Below are positions 1 to 5,829 of a stretch of 12,394 nt of DNA, one piece after another. The position numbers and the translations under genes are program-made. The stretch spans positions 2,099 through 14,492 of the forward strand of contig DKFQ01000157.1 in the NCBI GenBank assembly GCA_002452425.1. Direction: 5' to 3'. This DNA is from Sulfurimonas sp. UBA6792. Its GTDB lineage: Bacteria; Campylobacterota; Campylobacteria; Campylobacterales; Sulfurimonadaceae. The stretch's first letter is position 1. Each line of letters starts with the position of its first letter. The notes under the pieces were generated by a model, which was not told the DNA's origin, made no database searches, and saw only the letters and a program-made list of their open reading frames with translations.

Positions 1-22
1 TATCTTATTAAATTATTTTTTG

Positions 23-406
23 TTACAGTATATTTAAAAAAGGAAGAAAATGTATGAAAAAGTAGCCTGTCCCCTTTTTCGCATCTTTAGTTTCCAAAAA
101 CAGATAAAACAAGGAAATCTCAAACTCTTTTTCTTTGGCTTCTTGAATCACTTTAACTAGATATTTGCCAGATAAAGTTGTTTCGATAATAAAACTTTTA
201 GTATCATTGAGTGATAAAGAGAGTTCTCTAAAAAACTCTTTTCCAGCTTTAACTTTATACTTTTGTATGTCGTTTGGGTCATATGTTTTAGCTATCTCGT
301 CAGCATTTATAAATTTGAAGTTTTCTAATTCTGAAAAGTTTATAGCAAATGTAGTTTTACCACTACCATTGGCTCCCGCCATAATATAAAGAGTTTTCTT
401 ACACAA
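23..406 (-). pseudogene. Zeta-toxin-like P-loop kinase, C-terminally truncated
   Basis: This is a remnant of a zeta-toxin-like P-loop ATPase/kinase. The family phosphorylates small substrates such as UDP-N-acetylglucosamine in true zeta toxins; the substrate here is unknown. Visible are a Walker A motif (GANGSGKTT, residues 11-19), the family's NADE (34-37) and ETTLSG (75-80). Relatives, as I recall them, run to about 190 residues and continue after the ...YLFLET... strand with an arginine-rich lid (RVxxRVxxGGH). Here similarity stops near residue 109, and a T-rich low-complexity tail of about 18 residues leads to the stop. The junction coincides with a RAYT-like block (57-79). The only sensible start is TTG at 404-406, because an in-frame TAA lies two codons upstream; GGGGA sits about 7 nt before it. 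No antitoxin gene is visible upstream. Family confidence is good; loss of function is inferred, since the lid residues are missing. Confidence 0.7.
57..79. repeat. RAYT/IS200-like terminal palindrome remnant
   Basis: A 23-nt block has AAAAAG at 57-62 and CTTTTT at 74-79 as inverted arms around TAGCCTGTCCC. The CCTGTCCC core flanked by A- and T-runs is what I recall at the ends of REP-associated tyrosine (Y1, IS200-like) transposase genes in many proteobacteria. It lies where the zeta-like reading frame loses similarity to its family. No transposase is in the window, so this is at most an element end. The identification is from memory of the motif, not from a search. Confidence 0.4.
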
Positions 407-439
407 AACTTATCCCCAACCATATTTATATCCATAAAC

Positions 440-445
440 ATTATA
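440..445 (-). promoter_or_regulatory. Extended -10 for the zeta-like gene
   Basis: On the minus strand the sequence reads TTTTTGGTATAAT: a perfect TATAAT with the TG of an extended -10 element one base upstream. It lies about 34 nt before the TTG start at 406, giving a short leader that contains GGGGA. No good -35 hexamer is seen at normal spacing, as is common for Campylobacterota sigma-70 promoters. Confidence 0.5.
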
Positions 446-539
446 CCAAAAATAGACCAAGTAACCATCAATAGACTAGCCACTTTTTTAGTAAAAAATA
501 CCTCGTTTAAATATTTTAAAATAACAAAAAATTATGAAA

Positions 540-545
540 TATGAT
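540..545 (+). promoter_or_regulatory. Weak -10 candidate for the ankyrin gene
   Basis: TATGAT at 540-545 lies about 40 nt upstream of the ATG at 586, in an AT-rich stretch, with no convincing -35. The divergent intergenic region (407-585, 179 bp) holds this candidate and the opposing extended -10; I see nothing else in it. Confidence 0.3.
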
Positions 546-585
546 AAACTTTTGAAACTTAATCAAGTAAAAGACTGGAGAAAAG

Positions 586-2220
586 ATGTATAAAAGTAGT
601 TTGTTCCTATTTTCGTTGTTATTTTATTCTATATTTGCAGTGCATTCATTTGGACTATCGTTTGATAGAGTATATTTTGGTGAAGTAGATGGCAAAAGTG
701 TAACACTTTCAATAGCTCAAAGTGATGGCGAAAATGAAAGTGAAAAGGGTCAAACAAATGAAGGTTCTATTCGTGGATATTTATCATTTCAAGGAATAGA
801 AGACCAGCGTTATATTGGAAGTTTAAAAAACGGCGAAATGTATTTTGATTTATATAAGTATGATGAAACTACCTATAAAGAAATTAAACAAAATAGTTAT
901 TTTATAGGAAAACTAGGCAGCCAAGGTATTGTTGGTACTTTGCAGCTTTCAAATCAGTATATTAATCTCGATTTAAAAAATGCGCCGTGGAATGATGGAC
1001 AGGTGACATGTAAAGAGTTGCATGAGTACAAAAATGTTATTTTTCAGCATAATTTGGATTTAGGTTCTGGGCATGGTTCCCCTATCGATGTTGATTATGA
1101 TTGTAATGGAACGATAGCTACTCTTCCATTTATGCAGAGTATGTTTCAAGTACGAAATAGTGTAAGAGGTTATTTATTTGGTAGTGCTTGTTTTGGTTCG
1201 ATGCAATATGCAATTAAACGATATAATCGGTTTGGTTTTTTAAAAGCTGGAATTGCTCCAGAACTTTTTACAAAAGATGTGAATAGAGCTTTTTATTTTG
1301 AGAATGAAAAGATTGAGCATGATAAATGGATACGCATTATGCAAAATTATTTCAAATTTTGGGGACATCAAAGTTTACATAACTATGAACTTTATAGCCA
1401 ATTTTGGGATGAATACATCAAAACATTCCCTAAATTAACCAAATATTATCAAGAGACTTTTCATATTTCACATGAGCAAGCGACACCTTACGCAACAGCT
1501 GTAATGCATGAAATTTTTTCCTATGCAGTAGGATCGTTTCCACGTGATTTTATGGATGGTCATCCTGATATTACATCACTAGAAAAAGCGATTATTTCAC
1601 CAAAAACGACCATTCAACAACTTCAAGAAGCATTCGCAAAAGCAACAGTCGATGAATTGAACCAAGGGTTAAAAACCGCCATTTTGCATAATAAGCCAAC
1701 CGCATATCTCCAAAAACTTCTCGATTCAGGTGCTAATATCGATAACGGTCATGAATCTGCACTCTTCTTCACTCTCAAAAATCATGAAATTACTAAATTT
1801 CTCCTCTCTAAAAAAGCCAATGTCAATTATACTAATTCATTTGGTAAAACACCGCTTTTTTATGCTATCGGATACAATGATTTAGCTATGGTGGAGTTGT
1901 TGTTATCAAACGGAGCAAATGTAAATCAGCGTTATTTCTCGAAAGAGCAACTTAATAAAGCTGAATATCAAGAAAATACAAAATTACCGTTTTATCTTTA
2001 CGGAGTTTCGTGTTCTTTGACTACCACTCTTCGAACTCCTCTATTGCACGCAGCACAAAATGCTGATGTCACTATGATGAAAATATTGATTGAGTACGGT
2101 GCATCTATCAAAGATACTGATGAAAATGGATATACATTGGCGGATTATGCAGAACGAAGCAACAAAAAAGAAAATGTTGATTTTGTGCGCTATTTAGGAA
2201 TTGCCAAGAAAGTGTACTAA
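586..2220 (+). CDS. Exported ankyrin-repeat protein, unknown N-terminal domain
   Basis: I do not recognise the full protein (544 residues). Residues 1 to about 21 form a signal peptide (MYKS, then a hydrophobic run LFLFSLLFYSIFAV), so export to periplasm or envelope is likely. Residues about 25-130 look beta-rich, with alternating glycine/hydrophobic strands (GYLSFQG, YIGSLKNGEMYFDLY, GIVGTLQL). Residues 140-350 are mostly helical and contain cysteines 142, 173 and 202, which could form disulfides. From about 358 to the end come ankyrin repeats: LLDSGANID, KTPLFYAI...VELLLSNGANVN, RTPLLHAA...ILIEYGASI. An insertion of roughly 30 residues (449-480, with Cys476) separates the third and fourth repeats. 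Ankyrin repeats bind protein partners; no enzyme motif is evident. The ATG at 586 is preceded by CTGGAG (575-580). The gene stands alone, is AT-rich, and looks like accessory content. Export and repeats are well supported; the function is unknown. Confidence 0.85.
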   Translation: MYKSSLFLFSLLFYSIFAVHSFGLSFDRVYFGEVDGKSVTLSIAQSDGENESEKGQTNEGSIRGYLSFQGIEDQRYIGSLKNGEMYFDLYKYDETTYKEIKQNSYFIGKLGSQGIVGTLQLSNQYINLDLKNAPWNDGQVTCKELHEYKNVIFQHNLDLGSGHGSPIDVDYDCNGTIATLPFMQSMFQVRNSVRGYLFGSACFGSMQYAIKRYNRFGFLKAGIAPELFTKDVNRAFYFENEKIEHDKWIRIMQNYFKFWGHQSLHNYELYSQFWDEYIKTFPKLTKYYQETFHISHEQATPYATAVMHEIFSYAVGSFPRDFMDGHPDITSLEKAIISPKTTIQQLQEAFAKATVDELNQGLKTAILHNKPTAYLQKLLDSGANIDNGHESALFFTLKNHEITKFLLSKKANVNYTNSFGKTPLFYAIGYNDLAMVELLLSNGANVNQRYFSKEQLNKAEYQENTKLPFYLYGVSCSLTTTLRTPLLHAAQNADVTMMKILIEYGASIKDTDENGYTLADYAERSNKKENVDFVRYLGIAKKVY

Positions 2221-2261
2221 AAAAAATGAACAATTGGAACAGTGTATAAAACTTTATCGTC

Positions 2262-2304
2262 TAAAAAGAGAGCTACTACATAAGCGTTTTGTGTTATATA
2301 GCTC
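2262..2304. terminator. Bidirectional terminator-like hairpin
   Basis: GAGCTA (2270-2275) pairs with TAGCTC (2299-2304) around a 23-nt loop that has only weak further pairing. On the minus strand the stem is followed by a T-run (CTCTTTTTAG), suiting termination after modA. On the plus strand the tail (CTTTTCTCCTGTTT) is only moderately T-rich. The position between convergent genes supports the call; the stem is short and the loop large. Confidence 0.4.
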
Positions 2305-2327
2305 CTTTTCTCCTGTTTCCCAAATCT

Positions 2328-3059
2328 TTAAAACCCACATTTTTTAAAAATCTCTTGCGATTTTTGTGAGAGTATAAAATCTGCAAACTCTTGTGCCAGA
2401 GGCTTTTCTTTGGCATATTTTGTAAGTACAAATGAGTGTTCAAGGGGTTTGTATTTGGTTGGGTCTATGGGCAGGTAGTGGTTCTCTTTTTTGTTTTTGA
2501 TGAGAGAAAATGCCACGATTCCTACTTCTGCAGCGCCGCTATCGACGAATTGCATGCTTTGTGCGATGTTGTCTCCAAGGACAAGTTTGCTTTTTACATC
2601 GCCTAAAAGATTGTAGTTTTTGAGAATCTCCATTGCCGCAACTCCATAGGGTGCGACTTTTGGGTTTGCGATGGAGATATGTTTGACGCTTTTGTTCTTA
2701 AGGCTTTCTAAACCCTCTTTAAGGAGGTTTGGATCGTGCGCGAAGAGGGCAAGTCTGCCAAGAGCATATACTTTTATTTCACCAAGTGCATTGCCATCTT
2801 CTGCTATCTTTTTAGGGTAGAGACTGTCCGCCGCCATAAAGATATCATAGTCAAGCCCGTTGAGAAGCTGTGCATACGCTTTTCCAGTAGCGCTGTAAGT
2901 GACCTCAATGTTATCTTTTGGGTGCTGTAGTTTGAACTCTTCTACTATCTCATGCATCGCAAACTTTGTGCTTGAGGCTGCAAATACCTTAAGATTTTGA
3001 GCAGCAGAGTTACTCACAAGTGCGATGATTATCGCCGTTATTTTGATAAATTTTTTCAT
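2328..3059 (-). CDS. modA: Molybdate ABC transporter substrate-binding protein ModA
   Basis: Periplasmic molybdate (possibly tungstate) binding protein, 243 residues. The N-terminus MKKFIKITAIIIALVSNSAA is a classic signal peptide, probably cleaved after Ala20, giving mature QNLKVFAASS. Family motifs are all present: LKVFAASS (23-30), YSATGKAYAQL (55-65), DIFMAADS (72-79), ANPKVAPYG (131-139) and GDNIAQSMQFVDSGAAEVGIVA (162-183, split by function: ligand loop then strand). The serines at 29/30 and 56 match the usual oxyanion contacts. The position of the ligand tyrosine in E. coli ModA (IVY) appears to be Ala-Phe here, as in some other ModA subgroups. The start is the ATG at 3057-3059, which has AAGAGGAG five bases upstream and opens the signal peptide; a longer reading to 3143 would destroy it. 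The ATG overlaps the modD stop (ATGA). No permease or ATPase genes follow, so ModA must work with ModBC encoded elsewhere. Confidence 0.92.
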   Translation of the reverse strand: MKKFIKITAIIIALVSNSAAQNLKVFAASSTKFAMHEIVEEFKLQHPKDNIEVTYSATGKAYAQLLNGLDYDIFMAADSLYPKKIAEDGNALGEIKVYALGRLALFAHDPNLLKEGLESLKNKSVKHISIANPKVAPYGVAAMEILKNYNLLGDVKSKLVLGDNIAQSMQFVDSGAAEVGIVAFSLIKNKKENHYLPIDPTKYKPLEHSFVLTKYAKEKPLAQEFADFILSQKSQEIFKKCGF

Positions 3060-3877
3060 TTTTGCTCCTCTTTCATAATGACTTTTATATCCGCAGGTTT
3101 TGCGTGGTAGGGCGAAGATGTGACGATGGCATCTACGCCACACGCCGCAAACTCGGCAACATTTGAAGCGTTGATGCCGCCTGTTGCAGAGACTTTGAGA
3201 TGCCCAAACTCTTTTTTAAGACCTACACACTTGAGAAGCAGCGAAGGGCTCATTTTTTCGCACTGAAGAACATCCGCACCAAGCAGAGCAAAATACCTTG
3301 CCTGCTCATAACTCTCCACTTCAACGATAATTTTTTTCTCAACAAAACTCTTTTTCAATTTCTGAAAACTATTTATAAGCTCCTCCTCGTTTTGCAAAAA
3401 AACAAGATGCTGTTCAAAAATCAAAACTGAGTCAAAAAGACCAAGCCGATGCGCTACTCCGCCACCGTCCATAACTGCTTTTAGCATCAACTCCTTTGCT
3501 GTTGGAAAATTTTTGCGTGTTGTTGCGATGGTGATATCAGGGTTTATAAGTCGTGCTTTTTGCACCATTTCATGCGTGTAGGTTGCGATACCGCTCATAT
3601 ATTCAAAGATATTTTGCGCTGTTTTCCAAGCACGGTGGAGCGATTTTGCATCGCCTTGGCACTCTGCTATTTTTTGTCCTGCCTCAACTAAAGCGCCATT
3701 TTTTTGAAAAAAAGTGTACTCCAATGCACACTCTTGAAAAACCTTTGCCGCCTCATCACAGCCACTAAGAGTGATGTTTGCTTTTGGAGCAAACGAGATA
3801 CTCCCTCTCTTCTCACCGATGCCAAGCCCAAAAGTAGTCAAATCAAAATAACCGCTATCTTCACGTAATAAATCCAT
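3056..3877 (-). CDS. modD: ModD, NadC-like molybdenum-associated protein
   Basis: ModD belongs to the quinolinate phosphoribosyltransferase (NadC) fold but travels with molybdate transport genes; its reaction is not established. It has 273 residues. NadC-type motifs are visible: ATTRKNFP (118-125), GGGVAHRLGLFDSVLIFEQH (138-157), VEVES (185-189), ADVLQCEKMSP (201-211) and SATGGI (230-235). ModD-specific departures from NadC are FEQH where NadC has KDNH, and LQCEKMSP where NadC has the LDNMSP-type loop. These separate it from a true nadC, as does its position between modE and modA. The ATG at 3877 is preceded by AAGGAG with good spacing. The stop overlaps the modA start by 4 bp, so the two are probably translationally coupled. 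A ModE-type operator lies 17 bp upstream of the start. A cytoplasmic role in molybdenum handling is inferred from context only. Confidence 0.9.
   Translation of the reverse strand: MDLLREDSGYFDLTTFGLGIGEKRGSISFAPKANITLSGCDEAAKVFQECALEYTFFQKNGALVEAGQKIAECQGDAKSLHRAWKTAQNIFEYMSGIATYTHEMVQKARLINPDITIATTRKNFPTAKELMLKAVMDGGGVAHRLGLFDSVLIFEQHLVFLQNEEELINSFQKLKKSFVEKKIIVEVESYEQARYFALLGADVLQCEKMSPSLLLKCVGLKKEFGHLKVSATGGINASNVAEFAACGVDAIVTSSPYHAKPADIKVIMKEEQK
3065..3072 (-). promoter_or_regulatory. modA ribosome binding site that fixes its start
   Basis: AAGAGGAG on the minus strand, 5 nt before the ATG at 3059, inside the 3' end of modD. It selects the start that yields a proper signal peptide and rules out the 28-codon N-terminal extension. 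Confidence 0.75.
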
Positions 3878-3894
3878 CTTAACTCCTTAAATAT

Positions 3895-3918
3895 CATTGT
3901 ATAATAAAATATATATCG
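3895..3918 (-). promoter_or_regulatory. ModE-type operator upstream of modDA
   Basis: Read on the minus strand, this 24-bp site is CGATATATA-N6-TATACAATG. It fits the E. coli ModE layout (CGnTATATA, 6-bp spacer, TATATAnCG) with a perfect left half and two mismatches in the right half. It overlaps TATTAT (3906-3901), the best -10 for modD, so bound ModE would be expected to block the promoter. It shares a 16-bp core, GTATAATAAAATATAT on the plus strand, with the site upstream of modE. Confidence 0.7.
3901..3906 (-). promoter_or_regulatory. -10 candidate for modDA
   Basis: TATTAT on the minus strand lies about 24 nt upstream of the modD ATG, inside the operator-like palindrome. It predicts a short leader of about 17 nt carrying AAGGAG. 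No clear -35 is seen. Read-through from modE is also possible because only 55 bp separate the genes. Confidence 0.4.
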
Positions 3919-3932
3919 CTTTGTAAATTTTT

Positions 3933-4724
3933 TTACCACAAACCAAGTATGATGCTCTTAGGTTTGCAAAAAGAGACAACTTCCATGCCCGTCTGCAAAC
4001 CCAAATCATCAAAAAGTTCAACACCCATCGTTGCACAGAGGGTATGAGAACCTTTGAGTTCTATGATAACTTCACAGTTAAAGCTGTCACGGTTTATTCG
4101 GCTGATTTTGCCTAAAAAGCGGTTCATATCGCTTTTTTGAAGTTTCAAATCTCTGCTGATTGTCAGTGCATTTGCTTTAAAAAGAGCATATATTTCCATG
4201 CCTAAAGTGAGCTCTAGCTGCTCAAGCGAATCATTGGTGATAACCGCCATAAATGTCTCCTTGCTGCTCGGTTCTAAAAAAATTTCACTCTCAACAACCC
4301 CTTTTTGAATCCTTACAACCTTTGCTCGAAGCTGGTTTCTAGCACTGATGCGGACATCAAAACTCTTTAAAAGATGGATATGCCCATTTTTTTCACTGAT
4401 GCGTTTGGAGAGGTTGTTCAAAAAAGCATCATGCTCTTCTTGCAAAATTTTGTATGTTTCAATCAGCTCTTTTGCATAGGTTGTAAGGTGTGTACCCCCG
4501 CCGCCTTTGCCGCCTTTTGCGCTTTGCACAAGGGGGTGCTCTGAGAGATTGTTCATCGCATCCACGGCGTCCCATGCAGCTTTGTAGCTCATCTTCATCT
4601 CTTTGGCTGCTTTAGTGATGGAACCGCTTTTGCCGATGTTGATAAGCAGTTCAATCCGCCCTTCGCCAAGAAAGTTATGCTCCGATTTGTTAAGCCAAAA
4701 CCGACCGTTGATACTGTTTTGCAA
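3933..4724 (-). CDS. modE: Molybdate-responsive transcription regulator ModE
   Basis: Full-length ModE, 263 residues: a molybdate sensor that dimerises and binds palindromic operators. The N-terminal winged-helix region (about 20-110) carries the family signatures SGSITKAAKEMKMSYKAAWD (33-52), then AVDAMNNLSEHPLV and GGKGGGGTHLT (71-81). Two TOBE/Mop domains follow, about 126-190 (SARNQLRAKVVRIQKG...) and about 200-263 (RFLGKISRINRD...), giving the di-Mop molybdate-binding part. The length matches E. coli-type ModE. The start is TTG at 4722-4724, with AGGGG about 5 nt upstream; a TTG start is less usual, but the next Met (Met43) would remove part of the DNA-binding domain. It is transcribed towards modD and modA, and diverges from pyrH across 143 bp. 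A ModE-type operator lies 27 bp upstream of its start, suggesting autoregulation. Confidence 0.92.
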   Translation of the reverse strand: MQNSINGRFWLNKSEHNFLGEGRIELLINIGKSGSITKAAKEMKMSYKAAWDAVDAMNNLSEHPLVQSAKGGKGGGGTHLTTYAKELIETYKILQEEHDAFLNNLSKRISEKNGHIHLLKSFDVRISARNQLRAKVVRIQKGVVESEIFLEPSSKETFMAVITNDSLEQLELTLGMEIYALFKANALTISRDLKLQKSDMNRFLGKISRINRDSFNCEVIIELKGSHTLCATMGVELFDDLGLQTGMEVVSFCKPKSIILGLW

Positions 4725-4751
4725 GAAAACCCCTGAGTTTGGTATTGATAG

Positions 4752-4775
4752 CGAAGTATAATAAAATATATTACG
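4752..4775. promoter_or_regulatory. ModE-type operator upstream of modE
   Basis: On the plus strand this 24-bp interrupted palindrome reads CGAAGTATA-N6-TATATTACG; 7 of 9 half-site positions are symmetric. The arrangement equals the ModE consensus, with two mismatches in the left half and one in the right. It is identical at 19 of 24 positions to the plus-strand reading of the site at 3895-3918. On the minus strand it contains TATTAT (4762-4757), a candidate -10 for modE; on the plus strand it contains a perfect TATAAT (4757-4762). Confidence 0.65.
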
Positions 4776-4834
4776 AATGTCAAACTTTTACAAAATAGGG
4801 GATTGGCAAAAGCAATATCAAAGAGAAACTTAAG

Positions 4835-4840
4835 TATAAT
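4835..4840 (+). promoter_or_regulatory. -10 of the pyrH operon promoter
   Basis: A perfect TATAAT lies 27 bp upstream of the pyrH ATG, predicting a leader of about 20 nt that includes AAAGGAA. The -35 region is weak, as is common in this phylum. This is the best promoter for the pyrH-to-amidase cluster. Confidence 0.55.
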
Positions 4841-4867
4841 TCGCGGATTTGTACACAAAGGAATTGC

Positions 4868-5581
4868 ATGGCTAACAAACGGGTATTGGTGAAGTTTTCA
4901 GGCGAAGCTCTTGCGGGTGAAGCTGGTTATGGAATTGACACAAAAATCCTCAACTATATCTCTCAGGAAATCAAATCTTTGGTAGAAGCGGGCATTGAAG
5001 TGGGCATCGTTATCGGTGGCGGAAACATCATTCGTGGGGTAACTGCGGCACAAGATGGCATCATCAAAAGAACTTCTGGCGATTATATGGGGATGCTTGC
5101 AACAGTTATCAACGGCATTGCTATGCAAGAGGCGTGTGAACATGCAGGGCTTCAGGTGCGTATGCAGACTGCCATCAAAATGGAGCAGATTGCCGAGCCT
5201 TACATCAACCGCCGTGCAGTGCGCCACTTAGAAAAAGGGCGTGTCGTTATATTTGCAGCAGGAACCGGAAACCCGTTTTTTACAACAGATACGGCTGCAA
5301 CACTTAGAGCAGTTGAAATAGGCGCTGAAGTAATCATCAAAGCAACAAAAGTTGACGGTGTTTATGACAAAGACCCAAATAAATTTAGCGATGCGATTAA
5401 GCTTCAAGAGCTAACATACGAGCAGGCATTAAGCGATGACATTAAGGTGATGGATGACACATCTATCGCTCTGGCAAAAGACAACTCGCTTCCGATTTTA
5501 GTATGTGATATGTTTAAAAAAGGTAATCTTTTAGACATTTTACAAAACGGCAATATGCAAAACTGCTCAATAGTCAAATAA
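4868..5581 (+). CDS. pyrH: Uridylate kinase (UMP kinase)
   Basis: Cytoplasmic hexameric UMP kinase of the amino-acid-kinase fold. It converts UMP to UDP with ATP, in pyrimidine nucleotide supply. It has 237 residues, the normal bacterial length. Motifs seen: VLVKFSGEALAG (6-17, phosphate-binding), GIVIGGGNIIRG (46-57), DYMGMLATVINGIAMQ (76-91), the uridine/allosteric region AAGTGNPFFTTDTAATLRA (136-154), IKATKVDGVYDKDP (162-175, nucleotide binding) and the C-terminal KVMDDTSIALAKDN. The ATG at 4868 follows AAAGGAATTGC. It is the first gene of the plus-strand cluster, 15 bp ahead of rpoZ and divergent from modE. Nothing is missing or odd. Confidence 0.97.
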   Translation: MANKRVLVKFSGEALAGEAGYGIDTKILNYISQEIKSLVEAGIEVGIVIGGGNIIRGVTAAQDGIIKRTSGDYMGMLATVINGIAMQEACEHAGLQVRMQTAIKMEQIAEPYINRRAVRHLEKGRVVIFAAGTGNPFFTTDTAATLRAVEIGAEVIIKATKVDGVYDKDPNKFSDAIKLQELTYEQALSDDIKVMDDTSIALAKDNSLPILVCDMFKKGNLLDILQNGNMQNCSIVK

Positions 5582-5596
5582 TCTTAAGGAGATAAA

Positions 5597-5815
5597 ATGA
5601 AAGTAGAAGTATTAACAGCAAAAATTTTAGACAATAACCCAAGTATGGATCGTTACCAACTTGCAATTGCTGTAGCAAAAAGAACAGATGAACTCTTAAA
5701 CGGCGCAACAAGCAAGTTGAATGTTTCCAAAAAAACAAAGACAGCCGATTTGGCACTGATGGAAATCGCACAGGGCCTTGTAACTATCAAAGGCTTTGCT
5801 GACATAGCAAAGTAA
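5597..5815 (+). CDS. rpoZ: RNA polymerase omega subunit
   Basis: Small (72-residue) omega subunit, which helps assemble and stabilise RNA polymerase by contacting beta-prime. In proteobacteria it also forms part of a ppGpp-binding site. Family features include the start with residues up to DNNPSMDRYQLAIAVAKRTDEL (12-33 region) and the central A-K-R helix. The length is typical of Campylobacterota omega. The ATG at 5597 has AAGGAG 5 nt upstream. It lies between pyrH and the ppGpp synthetase/hydrolase gene; rpoZ-spoT adjacency is also found in E. coli. Its TAA stop overlaps an ATG by one base (TAATG), the start of a four-codon ORF leading to spoT. Confidence 0.95.
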   Translation: MKVEVLTAKILDNNPSMDRYQLAIAVAKRTDELLNGATSKLNVSKKTKTADLALMEIAQGLVTIKGFADIAK

Positions 5816-5829
5816 TGGATGTAACTTGA
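5815..5829 (+). other. Four-codon ORF bridging rpoZ and spoT
   Basis: ATG-GAT-GTA-ACT-TGA begins in the last base of the rpoZ stop (TAATG). Its TGA overlaps the spoT TTG start (TTGA, 5826-5829). A ribosome finishing rpoZ could restart here and be delivered to the weak TTG start of spoT. Whether it is translated cannot be seen from sequence. Confidence 0.3.

Noticed and set aside
335..575. Open minus-strand frame upstream of and overlapping the zeta-like gene, hydrophobic translation, possible antitoxin or membrane peptide
   Set aside because: The hydrophobic look follows from a T-rich strand; there is no good start with a ribosome site, and it overlaps both the promoter and the P-loop coding sequence.
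3057..3143. Longer modA reading frame starting at 3143
   Set aside because: It adds 28 residues overlapping modD before a clear signal peptide; the ATG at 3059 has a strong ribosome site and the usual ATGA overlap.
3056..3877. Annotation of this gene as nadC
   Set aside because: FEQH and CEKMSP replace NadC-specific motifs, and it sits between modE and modA behind a ModE-type operator.
3878..3932. Molybdenum-cofactor riboswitch ahead of modD
   Set aside because: Only 55 bp are available, and they are filled by the palindrome, -10 and ribosome site; no room for a structured aptamer.
4595..4858. 87-codon minus-strand frame over the modE start and the modE-pyrH gap
   Set aside because: It overlaps modE in another frame and covers the operator and the pyrH promoter; no family features.
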